A DNA stretch of 64,000 nt from Aristolochia californica (Eukaryota > Streptophyta > Magnoliopsida > Piperales > Aristolochiaceae), in assembly GCA_029961685.1 (NCBI GenBank), contig JARWKL010000012.1:21933227-21997226 (forward strand), given 5' to 3'. The position numbers were made by a program, and so were the translations under genes. Below are positions 32,730 through 44,100 of the stretch, in pieces (the stretch's first letter is position 1; each line of letters starts with the position of its first letter). The notes under the pieces were generated by a model. That model saw nothing but the letters and a program-made list of their open reading frames with translations. It was not told where the DNA came from and did no database searches.

Positions 32730-33130
32730 AGGAGAATAGCCAGAGAGAGAAGGGAGTGGAAGACCGAAAGGGAGAAGAGAGGGAGAAGACAGAGAAGAAA
32801 GGGAGAAGAGAGGGAGAAGACAGAGAAGAAAGGGAGGTCGGGAGGGATAAGAGAGAGAGAGAAGCGAGAGAGAGCGAGTCCGAGAGAAGAGAGGGAGTTA
32901 CGGAGACGAGAGGGGGTGCGAGAGAGAGGGCGAGGTCGAGAGAAGACCGAGAGATGAGGCCGGAAACGAGAGGGAGCTGAGACGGTGGCCAGAGACGAAA
33001 ATCCGATTGATTTTATGGTAGCAACGACGTCGGGGGTGTAGGGAGACGAGAGAGGGAGTGCGGGAGAGAGGAAGAAAAAATGAGAAATGACGACGCGCGA
33101 GGGGGGGAGGGGGGTGCGAGGAGAGAGAGG
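32730..33130. repeat. GA-rich low-complexity tract (unit 2)
   Basis: GGGAGAAGAGAGGGAGAAGA is repeated in tandem, followed by GAGAGAGAGAAGCGAGAGAG. Slightly expanded compared with unit 1 (26520-26880). Open frames here are compositional. Confidence 0.8.
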
Positions 33131-33300
33131 GGAAAAAGCCAACGTCGTGCGTCCTTCAACTCAAAGAAGATCAAACAAGGCCTTCTTCGATATGAAAGAC
33201 TCCTTCATCCCCTACATCCAGATGAAGCTTCATCTGTTTTCCACTAACGACTTCAAGTGTTGAAGGGCGTTATGCGGTTGAAGATCATCTCGTCCTTCAT

Positions 33301-34328
33301 GAAGACACTCTCTTGTAGTGAATTCATAAATTTACTAGTAGAGAGTATTCTCTCTAGTAGGGTTTTTTCAAATATGTTGCTAGAGATCTCTGGTAGAGAG
33401 TCATTCTTTGGCAACTAAATAATGCTCTTGGCTCATAAGAAATTATATCTCGATAATTTGGTTGATAATTTTAACTGAATTTACATGCGGATATATCGTA
33501 AACTATGTTTGCGGGACGGGCTAATTCTTAGGTGATTACTTTTGAATTTACGAACTGCGTTGGAAGATGACTCTCCGCGGTTCATCCGAAGCTGTTGAGT
33601 CGAAACCTTACTGGATCACTTCTCTGGGGCTGATTTCCCTCGTCAAACGGATCGAAAGCTTCCGTTGCCCATAAAAACGGCAACGCGTGGCAGCAATCCT
33701 GAAGCTTCCCGGTACTATAAATTCCTGCCATCGGAGTGCAGTTTCATTCAGTAGCAGCAAAGCCTCAGAGCAACCAATTCACTAAGACTTTCGCGTTTGT
33801 TTTATCGTCTCGTTAGAAAAACAATGGCCAGCAACCAGCAGGATATCCGATACCAGGCCGGCAAGACTCTAGGCCATGCTCAGGTCGTGAAGAGCTTCTT
33901 CCTTTTTTTTTTTTTGTTTGTTTTTCTTTGATCTCAGATTTCCGTTTCTGGTTTTTTACAGGAGAAGACGGATGATATGAAGGACAAAGCATCGGACAAA
34001 GCCCAGGAGGCTGGCAATTTCCTCCAGCAGGTTACTTAGATTTTCTTAAATCCTCGCCATCTCTAGTTGGGACTCTGTAATAACTTGTTTGGGTTGTTGC
34101 AGACTGGAGATCAAGTGAAGGCGATGGCACAAGGAGCGGCTGATGCTGTGAAGAACACCCTGGGCATGGGCGAACAGAACACCGGCAGCTCCACCAGCTC
34201 CACTACCACCACTACCAGGAAATGAGAAGATGTTTTGCGGCATCGGTGGTCCGTTTAGTTGTTTTTTTTTGCTTCAGTGTAATTCGTTTAGCTCCTCTTG
34301 TGTGAGGTAGTTTTGTTATTTTGAGTCA
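33301..34328 (+). repeat. Tandem unit 3, truncated after the LEA gene
   Basis: Third copy of the unit start. Homology to units 1 and 2 ends at TTATTTTGAGTCA (34328), exactly where the Harbinger-bearing segment begins in the others (22062 and 28084). The sequence after it is unique, probably the original downstream flank of the LEA gene. Confidence 0.85.
33824..34225 (+). CDS. Small LEA protein, copy 3 (83 aa)
   Basis: Exons 33824-33883, 33962-34030 and 34103-34225, same architecture as copies 1 and 2. The protein differs only in the C-terminal low-complexity run, where two codons of the Thr tract become Ser (SSTSSTTTTTRK). The TATA box (GGTACTATAAATT at about 33711-33723) and ACGCGT element are intact. 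This copy keeps the unique downstream flank and may be nearest the ancestral locus. Confidence 0.85.
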
Positions 34329-34940
34329 TTCCTACAAAGTAGAGCAGTTGGCTCTTCTCAGTCGTCTGATTATTTTATCAATGAACATTTCCTTTTGATC
34401 AATTAATTCCATCTTGTTACCTCTTTTTAAGTATTTTTACACCTAAACACTGCCTTCTATTCAAATCCTCATTCAAGATAATCTAGCCCATAAGCTTGGT
34501 TTTAGAAGCTTAATGTTGTGGTTATGAGGTTTTTGGATTCGTCAAAAGCAATTTAGATCAATTAGTATGATCTTCCAGAGTTTAGAAAGCAAAAGAATAA
34601 ATCGATTCTCATGGTATATAATCAATTCTTTTTTTATTTACATTATAATATTTATAATAAATTACTGGCGTATTGGTTTTGAGTATCCACTGGTCGAGTT
34701 GGGTTTACATTTTTTTAATCCATTATGATCATTTTAATTTATAGATTAGATCAATTTGGGTCAAATATTATTTATAATACATTCACAGATGCGGCTCATT
34801 TATTTTAATATAGTCAATTTATTTGGGGATGATATCATAATTTTACTGTTCTGGAGAGCGGTTCGGATCGCGGACAATCCGATGCATTTCCTGCCCTACG
34901 AGTCTTATTAGCCAGGGAAGGAGCCAAGGAGGACAATTAA
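34329..34940. other. Intergenic DNA between LEA copy 3 and BRCC36
   Basis: LEA 3'UTR followed by AT-rich sequence without a supportable gene. GC content rises from about 34850, where the BRCC36 promoter and 5'UTR probably lie. Confidence 0.45.
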
Positions 34941-35177
34941 ACGGTGGGTGGATTCTGGTAATTTCTGCATCAGTGACAAATGCTGAACGCGCCTGTGTCG
35001 ATACAGTCCTTACTTCCGCGCGCAATGCGCTGTTGAAGACTGAACGAAAAGCACCATCGGTAAATTTCCAAGAGAAATCTTCGAGATCACTTGGATCGGC
35101 TTCTTTCTTTCTTTTTCCTGGACTCGTTTTTCGTGAGATTGTAAAGGGCTTCCATTCCGGTAAATTCAGAAGAGGAG

Positions 35178-38100
35178 ATGTCCTTAACGAATGTCAAAAT
35201 GTCGGAGGATGTTTGGCTCACTTGCCTCAACCATGCATTGACTACAGAGACTGAAGAGATTATGGGTCTTCTGCTTGGTGACATTCAGGTGATTCCAATT
35301 ATCTTTGATTCTGTTGGTTTACTTTTCGGTATTGTTTTCGTTTTGAGTTTCATCACATTTTTGTCATCGATAGTTGGTTTTGCTGAATGCTGTTATTTCT
35401 CTTGTTATTTTTAATGCTAATTGTCGGTCGTTCGGAATTATATGGAGCTGCCTGTCGTTGTCTCGTTGGTGAACAACTTGTTCGGGAAGGTTTTTGGTAT
35501 GGGTATTTTAACGTTCCTTAATTGAACTCTGGGATGTTATTCGTCTGCATCTTCGAGAAGTACTTTTACACATTAAACTTAAGGATTTCGGTTAAGCGTG
35601 TTTTAGGAATTAATCATACCCTGAGTTGGAGCTGTATACATTGCTATGTTCAGTTGCAATCTTTCTCAGTGAATTGGTGGCTGTGATTATTGGGGCACTA
35701 CTATGCTGATTGAGGTAAAACTGAGTTGTTCAGCGAGATATTTGTAGCTTAATGAAGCATTTATGGTTTTTATACTTTTATTTTTTTCCACACGAGAGTT
35801 TGAACTTCGAATTGTTTTTGAACAGGGTCTCTGGCATTCAAGAGAAGCTGTTATTTGCACACAAAAGCTGTTTTTAAATTTGAATTGCGTTCCTCTGGAA
35901 AGGCTATAGTTCCTTCATTTGTGTCCTTTTAAAAAGTTCCACTTCCATTTACTAGTCTTTTAAAAAGTTCCAAATCCATTTACTACATTAGTTTCAGATA
36001 TTTAATCATCTCTCTCTCTCTTTCTCTCGCTCTCTCGCTCTTTTGTGTCACTTTCTTTTTTGTGAATAGGGAAGTTTTGAGTTTATTTTTCTTTATGAAA
36101 TGAGTATTTTTGTTATTGCAAAATTTATACAGGGTACCACAGTACTTTTTAATTGAACTATTTTTTATGGGTTATTAATTTACATATGTATTCTAGTTCT
36201 TTCTGATTTTGGGTATTAATGTACAAAGCTATTTCAGTTCTTTGTCTTTTTTTTGTAGTGATTTGGTAACTGCTGACAGATTTTCGCTTGTTCAAGATCA
36301 GTTATGCAGGTTGTTGTGAGGAATTTTTGCCATGACCTTGCTTGTGTAGATGAGCAGTTGATGTGTGTTTTCAGTCTGACCTGTTGGTCCATTCGCTTTC
36401 TATCATTTTTCACGTGTTTTTCTTCAGTTTGTGAAGTTTAGAAGGTTATTGGTGATTTTTTTCCAAAAAAGAAAAAGAAAAAACGAAGTGTGGTAAGTCT
36501 TTATTGAAGAATTTTTTCACAGGTTTCTGTGAATATTCAATGTTTGAGTTGTGATGGTTCTGTTTCTTCAGGACTGTAGAAAACTTTTACTTCCGTGGGG
36601 GGTTTGTGATGGTTAAATTTCCTTTTGACACGGGATAACCCCTTTCCATGTGCTAATAGCTTTTGGATTTCTTTCTCTTCTTTATTTTTATGACTTCTGC
36701 AAATTTTGGTTCAGTTTTCTGTACCCTGATGGTGGAATAAGAGCAGAGTTTTGGGAAGTTGCTTTAGAAGAGCATTCTCCTATTAGAGTCTCAATGGCTT
36801 CTTTACTTTTATAGAGGTGACATTTGTTGCCAGTTGGAGTAGGAAGAGTTTCGGTTATTATGTTAATGGTATTATGTTTTTTTTAAGTGTTATTTTTTTC
36901 TCTTTTTGGTTTAATCTCTTTTGGGTATTTTATCCTGTGAAATTGGGTCCGTTAGAATGTAGGATATTGTACTTTTTTATTAAGATTTTGACAGGTTTAT
37001 TGGATTTTATGTGACACGTGAGGTTTTAGTTATAGATGAGGTATGTTCTTCAAAATGAATTGACAGAATGAGGAACTTTCTTTGACATTGATTCCTAACT
37101 TTCTTTCTTTTTGCATGTCTTTCAATCTTTCCTGTGGGGGTCTTATTTAATGCTAAAATGATTGCACTTTTCTTGAACTTGGTTTGGTTTTAGATTTTTC
37201 GGTTCGGCTTTCTTTAACTAAATTTGCCTTCTTTCTGAGCATGATGGTTTTTAGTTCATGTCATAAGGGTGAACACCTTGTTCAGTTGTATCTATTGAAC
37301 ATAATTTGTATGTTGAAGTTGGTTCAACTATCAGACAATGTATTTTCTTCTCTATGGGCAATTGGATTGATGTAGCCTCTTGTTGGTGTTGAGAAGATGG
37401 AACAGTTTTGTGTTTGAGAGGTAAGGAGGGTAACTCTGATATTGACTAGTGGAATGTTGATTACCCTTTAGAGGGCTGGTCTGTCAAATTAATATCATTT
37501 TGATTAATCTTTTAGGCCTTTTTTTCTTTTCCCAGTGCAATAGAGTGAAAACTGAGATCTAGTTTGGTTGGTTAGTTTCCTCAAATTTTTTTGTTGGTGG
37601 GCAAAAAGATGCTGTTGTTGTTCATCACTACACTTCTTAGGCTTGTTGTTTGAGAATAAGAGTTGTTATGGGAGAATAGTCCTGTGGAAAGATTTTGATC
37701 TTATTTGTTGAGAAGTAGCCACTGTGGCTTGTCATTTTGGATGTGCTATAACTCGAGTTAAGCATGGTAATAGAGTACACCCAAGTTTTTATATTTCAGT
37801 TTGTGGTTTGTGTATGTTCTATGTTGCTTTTGTGTGGATGTTCTCCTGGGGATGGGACCTAGGTAGGTTCAGGGTGGGCAGCAGGGAGGCCTAATACTGG
37901 TTTCATGGTAGGTAGGCCTGTCAGGTGGGCATCAGAGAGGCCTAATACTGGTTTCATGGAAGGTAGGCCTCCCGATGCCCGTCAGGTGGGCATCAGGGGG
38001 AGCTTCCCTGCCCCCTGCCTACTATGGGTCCAGAACAGTGGGTCCCACATGTAATACCAAGGGTATGTAGGCATTTGTTGCTATGTCATTGGCTGTACAT

Positions 38101-41100
38101 GCGTCGGTGTGTAGGCAGGGATGCTATTGAATTGAAAAAAGAATAAAAGAATTTTAAAAAATGAACAATTAACCCTTTTTGAGTTGGATATTAGGTAAGA
38201 AGCAACTAATGTAAATTTTTACCCGATTAGATTCTTTATATGCGCTTTTCTTCATTTTTTTTTTGTTGCAATATGAGATTGCAAATATAATCAAAAGGAA
38301 TATTTCATGTATTTGTGCTGATGTTCTGAAGTTTCAGTATTTAGGTAATGGGGGTGCTGTTGCATTGATATGGGGTGCCTCGCCTCAGACACGATCTGAT
38401 CGTAGGAAGGACCGCGTTGAGACTAATCCTGAGCAGTTGGCTGCTGCATCAGCTCAGGCTGAAATATCCTGCAAACTTATGTTCTTTTTGTTCTTATTTA
38501 TCTTAATATTACAGTTATTTTTTCACTAAACCTATATCATGTAATCACTAGTGTTTGTATGTGTCTCAGTGTCCTCTATATTAGGCTGGTATCTTGATGT
38601 GTGTGTGGATTTGTTTTGTATATCAGTTATGATATTTGCATACATGCCCTGTATATCAGTAGTTATTTTGATGTTACCCTTGATTCTGTAACACAAAATG
38701 ACACAGACAACAGGAAGAACGACTAGGGTAATTGGATGGTACCATTCACATCCCCACATTACTGTCCTTCCTTCTCATGTTGGTAAGATATGATGTATTA
38801 CACAATTTAAAGCATATTTTCCTCATCAATTCCTCTCTCAATTTTATCTTTTATATAAAAGTTCAAAATCGACATCCTGGTTTGGCACTTAGTATCCATG
38901 TGTTTTTTTATTGATTGAATCTTGGCTATTTACTGACTAATCCTATCTGAAGTGAGAATTATCCCTATGACGTACTATTTACAGATGTGCGGACTCAGAC
39001 AATGTATCAACTTCTCGACTCTGGGTTCATTGGGCTGATATTTTCTTGTTTTAGTGAAGATGCCTACAAGGTATGCCTAGAATTGAGATCCTTTACCTCT
39101 GCACATGGCATAGTTACCATAATTTCTTTAATTTTTTGGGGTTACTTAGACTGGGATGTGGCTCATTGAGGTGACTTCATTAAGCTTGAGTTACGGATTT
39201 AAACCTTGTCGAAATGTTGTGCACTTATGTAATTCCATATCTCTGTACTACTCAGGTTGGAAGAATCCAGGTTACTGCATTCCAATCTGTGGACGGGAAG
39301 CTGAGGTCTGCAACAAGACCTGCTATACCCCCTTTCACCAACAGCTCTGAGAATGTGCCATCAACATCTGGGTCTGCACGTAGCGAAGGGATTGACCAGG
39401 ACACAGGTGATTCAAGAGCAGCTATAGGATGTGTTAAGGTCAGCATTAAATGTATCTTTTTTATTCTTGTTCTCAATGACTACAGTCTGCAAAAAGTTTG
39501 ACACGTCCACTCACAAGACAAACCTTAGTGTGTGGAGTTGGAGTTAGAGAAAGCTTCATGCAATGAATGATTCTTTTGGGAAAAAATGATTGTGACCCTC
39601 GTCACCAAAGCTTTGAGGGCATTGAAACTTGTTAAGAGTCAGGGCTATTTCAGTAATTTCTCATGGAGGGGGGGGGGGGGGGGAGGGGACCTGTAATTTG
39701 TTAGACAGAAAGGTCCAGGTTTGAGTGTTTAAAGAGGTGTGGTTATCACATAATTTCTTTAGGTTATGAAGACTGTTTACTTACTTGGGTACAAGTCCTC
39801 AAGTTAGGGGTTTTATGGTCATTTTTTAAAGAGACTGAATTTCTCATGCAGCAGTCATACTTTTTGAGTTAGTACATTCAGATCTCTGTGGTCGTTATAG
39901 GACTCTAATTTGTTTGGTTGTTAGTATTTTTTAATTTTCATAGATGATTGAGCAGAGCCTTTGGGAGAAATCTGAAGTCTTTAATGTATTTTTTCAGTTT
40001 TTCAATGAAATAAAAACTCAATTTGGTGCTTCTATTCACACTTTCTGTTCAGATAATGGTCTTGAGTTTGTGATTCGTAAGTTTGATTCCTTTTGTGTTT
40101 TTCATGGGATCATTCATCAATCACCATGTGCATACACTCTATAACAAAATAAAGTTGCAAAAAGAAATAATTGTCATTTATTGGAAGTGGCAATCACTCT
40201 TTTATTTCAAATGAATGTCCCATAACTGTATTGGGGAGATGCAATTCTGACATCTTCTTACTTAAGCAATAGGATACCATCTTTAGTTTTGGGAAAAAAT
40301 CCTTTGCAAGTGTCGAAGCAGAATGTTCTTTGTTTGATGTCACACTAGGGTGATTGGTTTGCTTTGTTTGATGTCACACTAGGGTGCATTCACTTTGTTT
40401 TGTTTATTTAGTTGGTCATCAAACCGATAAATTATCCCCTCGTGCTATTGAGTGTATTTTTATGGGCTATCCTCGTACTCAGAAGGGATGCAAGTGTTAT
40501 AATTTTGTTAACAAGTGAACATATATGTCAGCAGATGTAACATTTGTTGAGTCTATCCCCTTCTATAGTGCTACTCTTGAATCGTTGTCTACTCCTATTG
40601 TGGTTGATGAGCCTCCTCTTCCTCTTCCAGTTATGGATAGTCCCACCATACCTCCTACTTCTATTCAACAGAAACCTATGCAGGTTTATCGATGCCAAAA
40701 GGTGCCCTGACAACATTCCAAGTCTGAAATACAGCCTCAAGCTCTTGATATGGCTCCCTTGACATGGTCGGATCATCTTCCTCCATGTCTATATGTCATA
40801 TCTTTGATGATTTGCATCTTCCTATTGGCATACAGAAAGGCACTCGATATCCAATTTCCTAGTATGTTTCCTTCCATGGTTTATCTCCTTCATCCAGGTC
40901 CTTTGCTACTTCGTTTTCTAGTATTTCTATACCTACCAATGTGCAAGATTGCTTATGTGTGGCTGAATGGAAGAAAGCTATAGATGATGAAATGATTGCA
41001 TTACAAAGTAGGAAGACTTGGACTTTGGTGGATTCCCTATTGATGCTATAGTGGTTGGTTGTCATTGGGTTTATATCATCAAATATAGTGGAATAGTTGA

Positions 41101-44100
41101 AAGATATAAAGCACGTTTGGTAGCCAAAAGTAACAACTAGATATATGGTGCAGATTTGTGTGATACTTTTCCCCTAAAATATGAGTACTGTTAGAGTTTT
41201 AATATCTGTTGCAGTTACTAAGAAATGACCTTTATTTCAACTTGATATAAAAAATGCATTTCTCTATGGTGATTTGCTGGAAGAAGTTTACATAGAGTAA
41301 CTTCCTGGGTATGTTTCTGAAGGGGAGGACGAGAAGGTTTGCAAGCTCCATAAATCTATATATGCTTTAAAACAAAGATTGAGGGTGTGGTTTGAAAAAA
41401 TTAGTAAAGTTGTCAGAGCCTTTGGGTTTTTGCGGAGCCAATGTGATCATTCATTGTTTGTTTTGCATGGAGCATCTGGAAGTGTAATTCTTGTGGTGTA
41501 TATTGATGACATTGTGTTGTCTGGAAGTGACAACAAGGAAATTAAGGAAGTGAAAGAGTAACTGAGTAGACACTTCCCAATCAATGATCTTGGGTCCTTA
41601 AATAATTTTTAGGGATTGAGGTTGCTAGGAGTAAGCAAGGGGTAGTACTTGCATAGAGGAAATATATCACTGACATATTATGTGAGCATGGATTATTAGG
41701 AGCCAAACCGGTGAATACTCATATGGAGGTTGGTCATAATTAATGGGATGAAAGTAGCACATTGTTGAAAGGCAGGACGATGTATAGATAGTTAGTTGGG
41801 TAGTTGATGTATGCAATTGTCATGAGACCTGATATTACTTTTCCTGTTAGTGTTATGAGTCAGTTTATGGAATTTCTGCGTAAAATTCGTCTTGAAGTTG
41901 CACTAAGAATTTTATGATACTTGAAGAAGGCTCTAGGAAAAGGTCTACTATATACTCCACATTATCATCTCAGAGTTGGGCGATATTTAGATACAAATTA
42001 TGTTGGCTCTAAACTTGATAGGAAGTCTACCACTAGTTATTATGTATTTGTTGGAGGAAATATTTTTTTTTTTTTTTTGAAAAGAGTAATGTTTATATTG
42101 CAACCAAAAACCCAAAACAAGATCAAAGGAGCAAAACCCTAACAACAAGAGATTGTAGGGAGGCTCGTTGCTTAGCAAGCAAATCAACAAAAGAGTTCAT
42201 TGATCTAGGAACATGAGACCAACTACAAGAAATTGAAGATACAATATTGGAAATTTCATAATAAATATTCCAATGGCGTCAAGGCGGATCTGAAGGAGAG
42301 GAGCATTGGCTGATCACCACTTTGGAGTTACTTCAATGTGAAGAGGGCTACTGAGATGATCCCAATATATGATGAGCCCATGTAGAAGGGCAGATAATTC
42401 AACAACAATGGAATTAATAACTCCTAAAGGACCAGAGTAGGAAATGCCATCTGCATCATGAAACACACCACCGAGAAGCTAGTTTTATTAGTGTTGCCAA
42501 ATGCACTTCTGTCAAAATTAAACTTGAGAGTCCCCAGATGAGGAGGCTGCCATCAGCAATCTTAGGGATCTTGGGAGGGGCTGACATTTGTGCAACTGCT
42601 CGCCAATTAGTATGAAGAGGACATCTGTTAAATAGTCGAACTCTTTCCTTGTGTGAAACCATGAGGACACTAGCTGAATAGTGTGGCAAATGTCTTCCTC
42701 AATGCTATTGAACTTACATTTGAATAAATTGGTGATCGACTCCCTCTTTAACCAAAACATATCAGCCAGCTCATTGGCTGAGCGATTTACATTTACAATT
42801 TTTTAACTTTTACCTTCTTTTAATTTTCTTTTTGTAATAGTGAAGATGATTGAGGCTACCTAATTGTTTTTTCATCAAATAGGCTGTTTTTGTGTATAGT
42901 AAGGTCTGTTAGTCATAACACTGAGAAGATAGTAAGGTCTGTTAGTCATACCAATGAGAAGATAAGGTTCCATGAAGAGGGAGAAATACTTGATTGGAAT
43001 CAAGAAAAGAAAAAATAAAAGCCAGCCATCATGAATAAATTATGAACCTTAGGGAAAGACTTCCGCCATAACAAAGTGTTGTTGTGCAACACCATCCTGA
43101 TCTAAAGTGTCAATGAGTCAACAATATGTTGCCCATTATGGGGGATGCGGGTCGAATATACAGTGAGATGTCTACACAAATCCAAGATCTCATAGTAAGA
43201 GAGGAGGCGCCAAGGCTGCGGTTTCCTGGAGGATATCCATGTGATTAGAGAAGGAGCTGGTGTAAAAATCAAGTCTAGTGAGAAGTGCCCAAAACTCTAT
43301 CTCAATGAAGTTATGGTGTACCCGATGGATACAGTCCTCCTAATCATGGATTAGGCCAACACCACCGGCAAGCATAGGATTAATGTGAAAGCAGTCATCA
43401 AAATTTAGCTTGAGCCAGCCATGTTGTGGAGGGGACCATTGTTGTTGGAAAAACATTCTAGTGGATGTGCACAAGGCTATCTCATTCCAAGTCTCTTTGA
43501 TAATGGAGAGGTCAGGGAATTTAGCGGGACCAAAATAGAATATAGTTAATTGTTTGCTTGTTAACTCCCCTAATGTTTGGAATTTTCCATAAAAAATTCT
43601 CTAGTTGCTTCCTTCTTGACGCTCTAGAAAGTGATTTGAATTGATGCGATAGGGCACCCCAAGCTTGGAATGAAAAGCTGCAATAAAGCAAGAGGTGGTA
43701 GCAATTTCCTCTTCCAAAGTTACACCTATGATTATTCAGCTGATCAATTATTAAGATTCTACCTTTCATTGTGCACCAAATGAAAGTGACTTTCAGTGCT
43801 TAAAAATGCCAAACAACCACCTCCAGCCCATGTGTGAGCACCCACTCCGGTAACATGTTAAAGTTGGGTCTAGGTTCCATCCCCACACAGTGTTCACATT
43901 CCTCTCGTAACTAAGGCCTCCATTTTCTCATCCATAGCCCATCTCTAAAGAATTCAAAGCATCTTGCATTGGTTTAGGAGTAGAGGAACATGACAATTAC
44001 ATAGCAAAGGAATTGATTATAGGAGATAGAAAGCCAAATGGCACATACTTAGAGAGAATGATGAGTACATGACTGATTACCTTTATGAAAAGCTATAAGT

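Larger units (their letters stand above)
27068..33300 (+). repeat. Tandem unit 2 (LEA gene + Harbinger segment), about 6.2 kb
   Basis: Second copy of 21031-27067. The junction with unit 1 reads CTCGTCCTTCA then AGAAGACACTCTC; with unit 3 it reads CGTCCTTCA then TGAAGACACTCTC. Differences include a promoter deletion before LEA copy 2, an inverted and replaced segment at 28645-29244 and independent disabling mutations in the transposon genes. Confidence 0.9.

Noticed and set aside
32667..32957. Arg/Glu-rich open frame of 96 codons (plus)
   Set aside because: Sense reading of the GA repeat; low complexity only.
38464..38694. Reading straight through from exon 2 into the AT-AC intron as coding
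   Set aside because: The frame runs into the stop TAA at 38527 and would lose the JAMM motif. The conserved protein resumes exactly after the AC.
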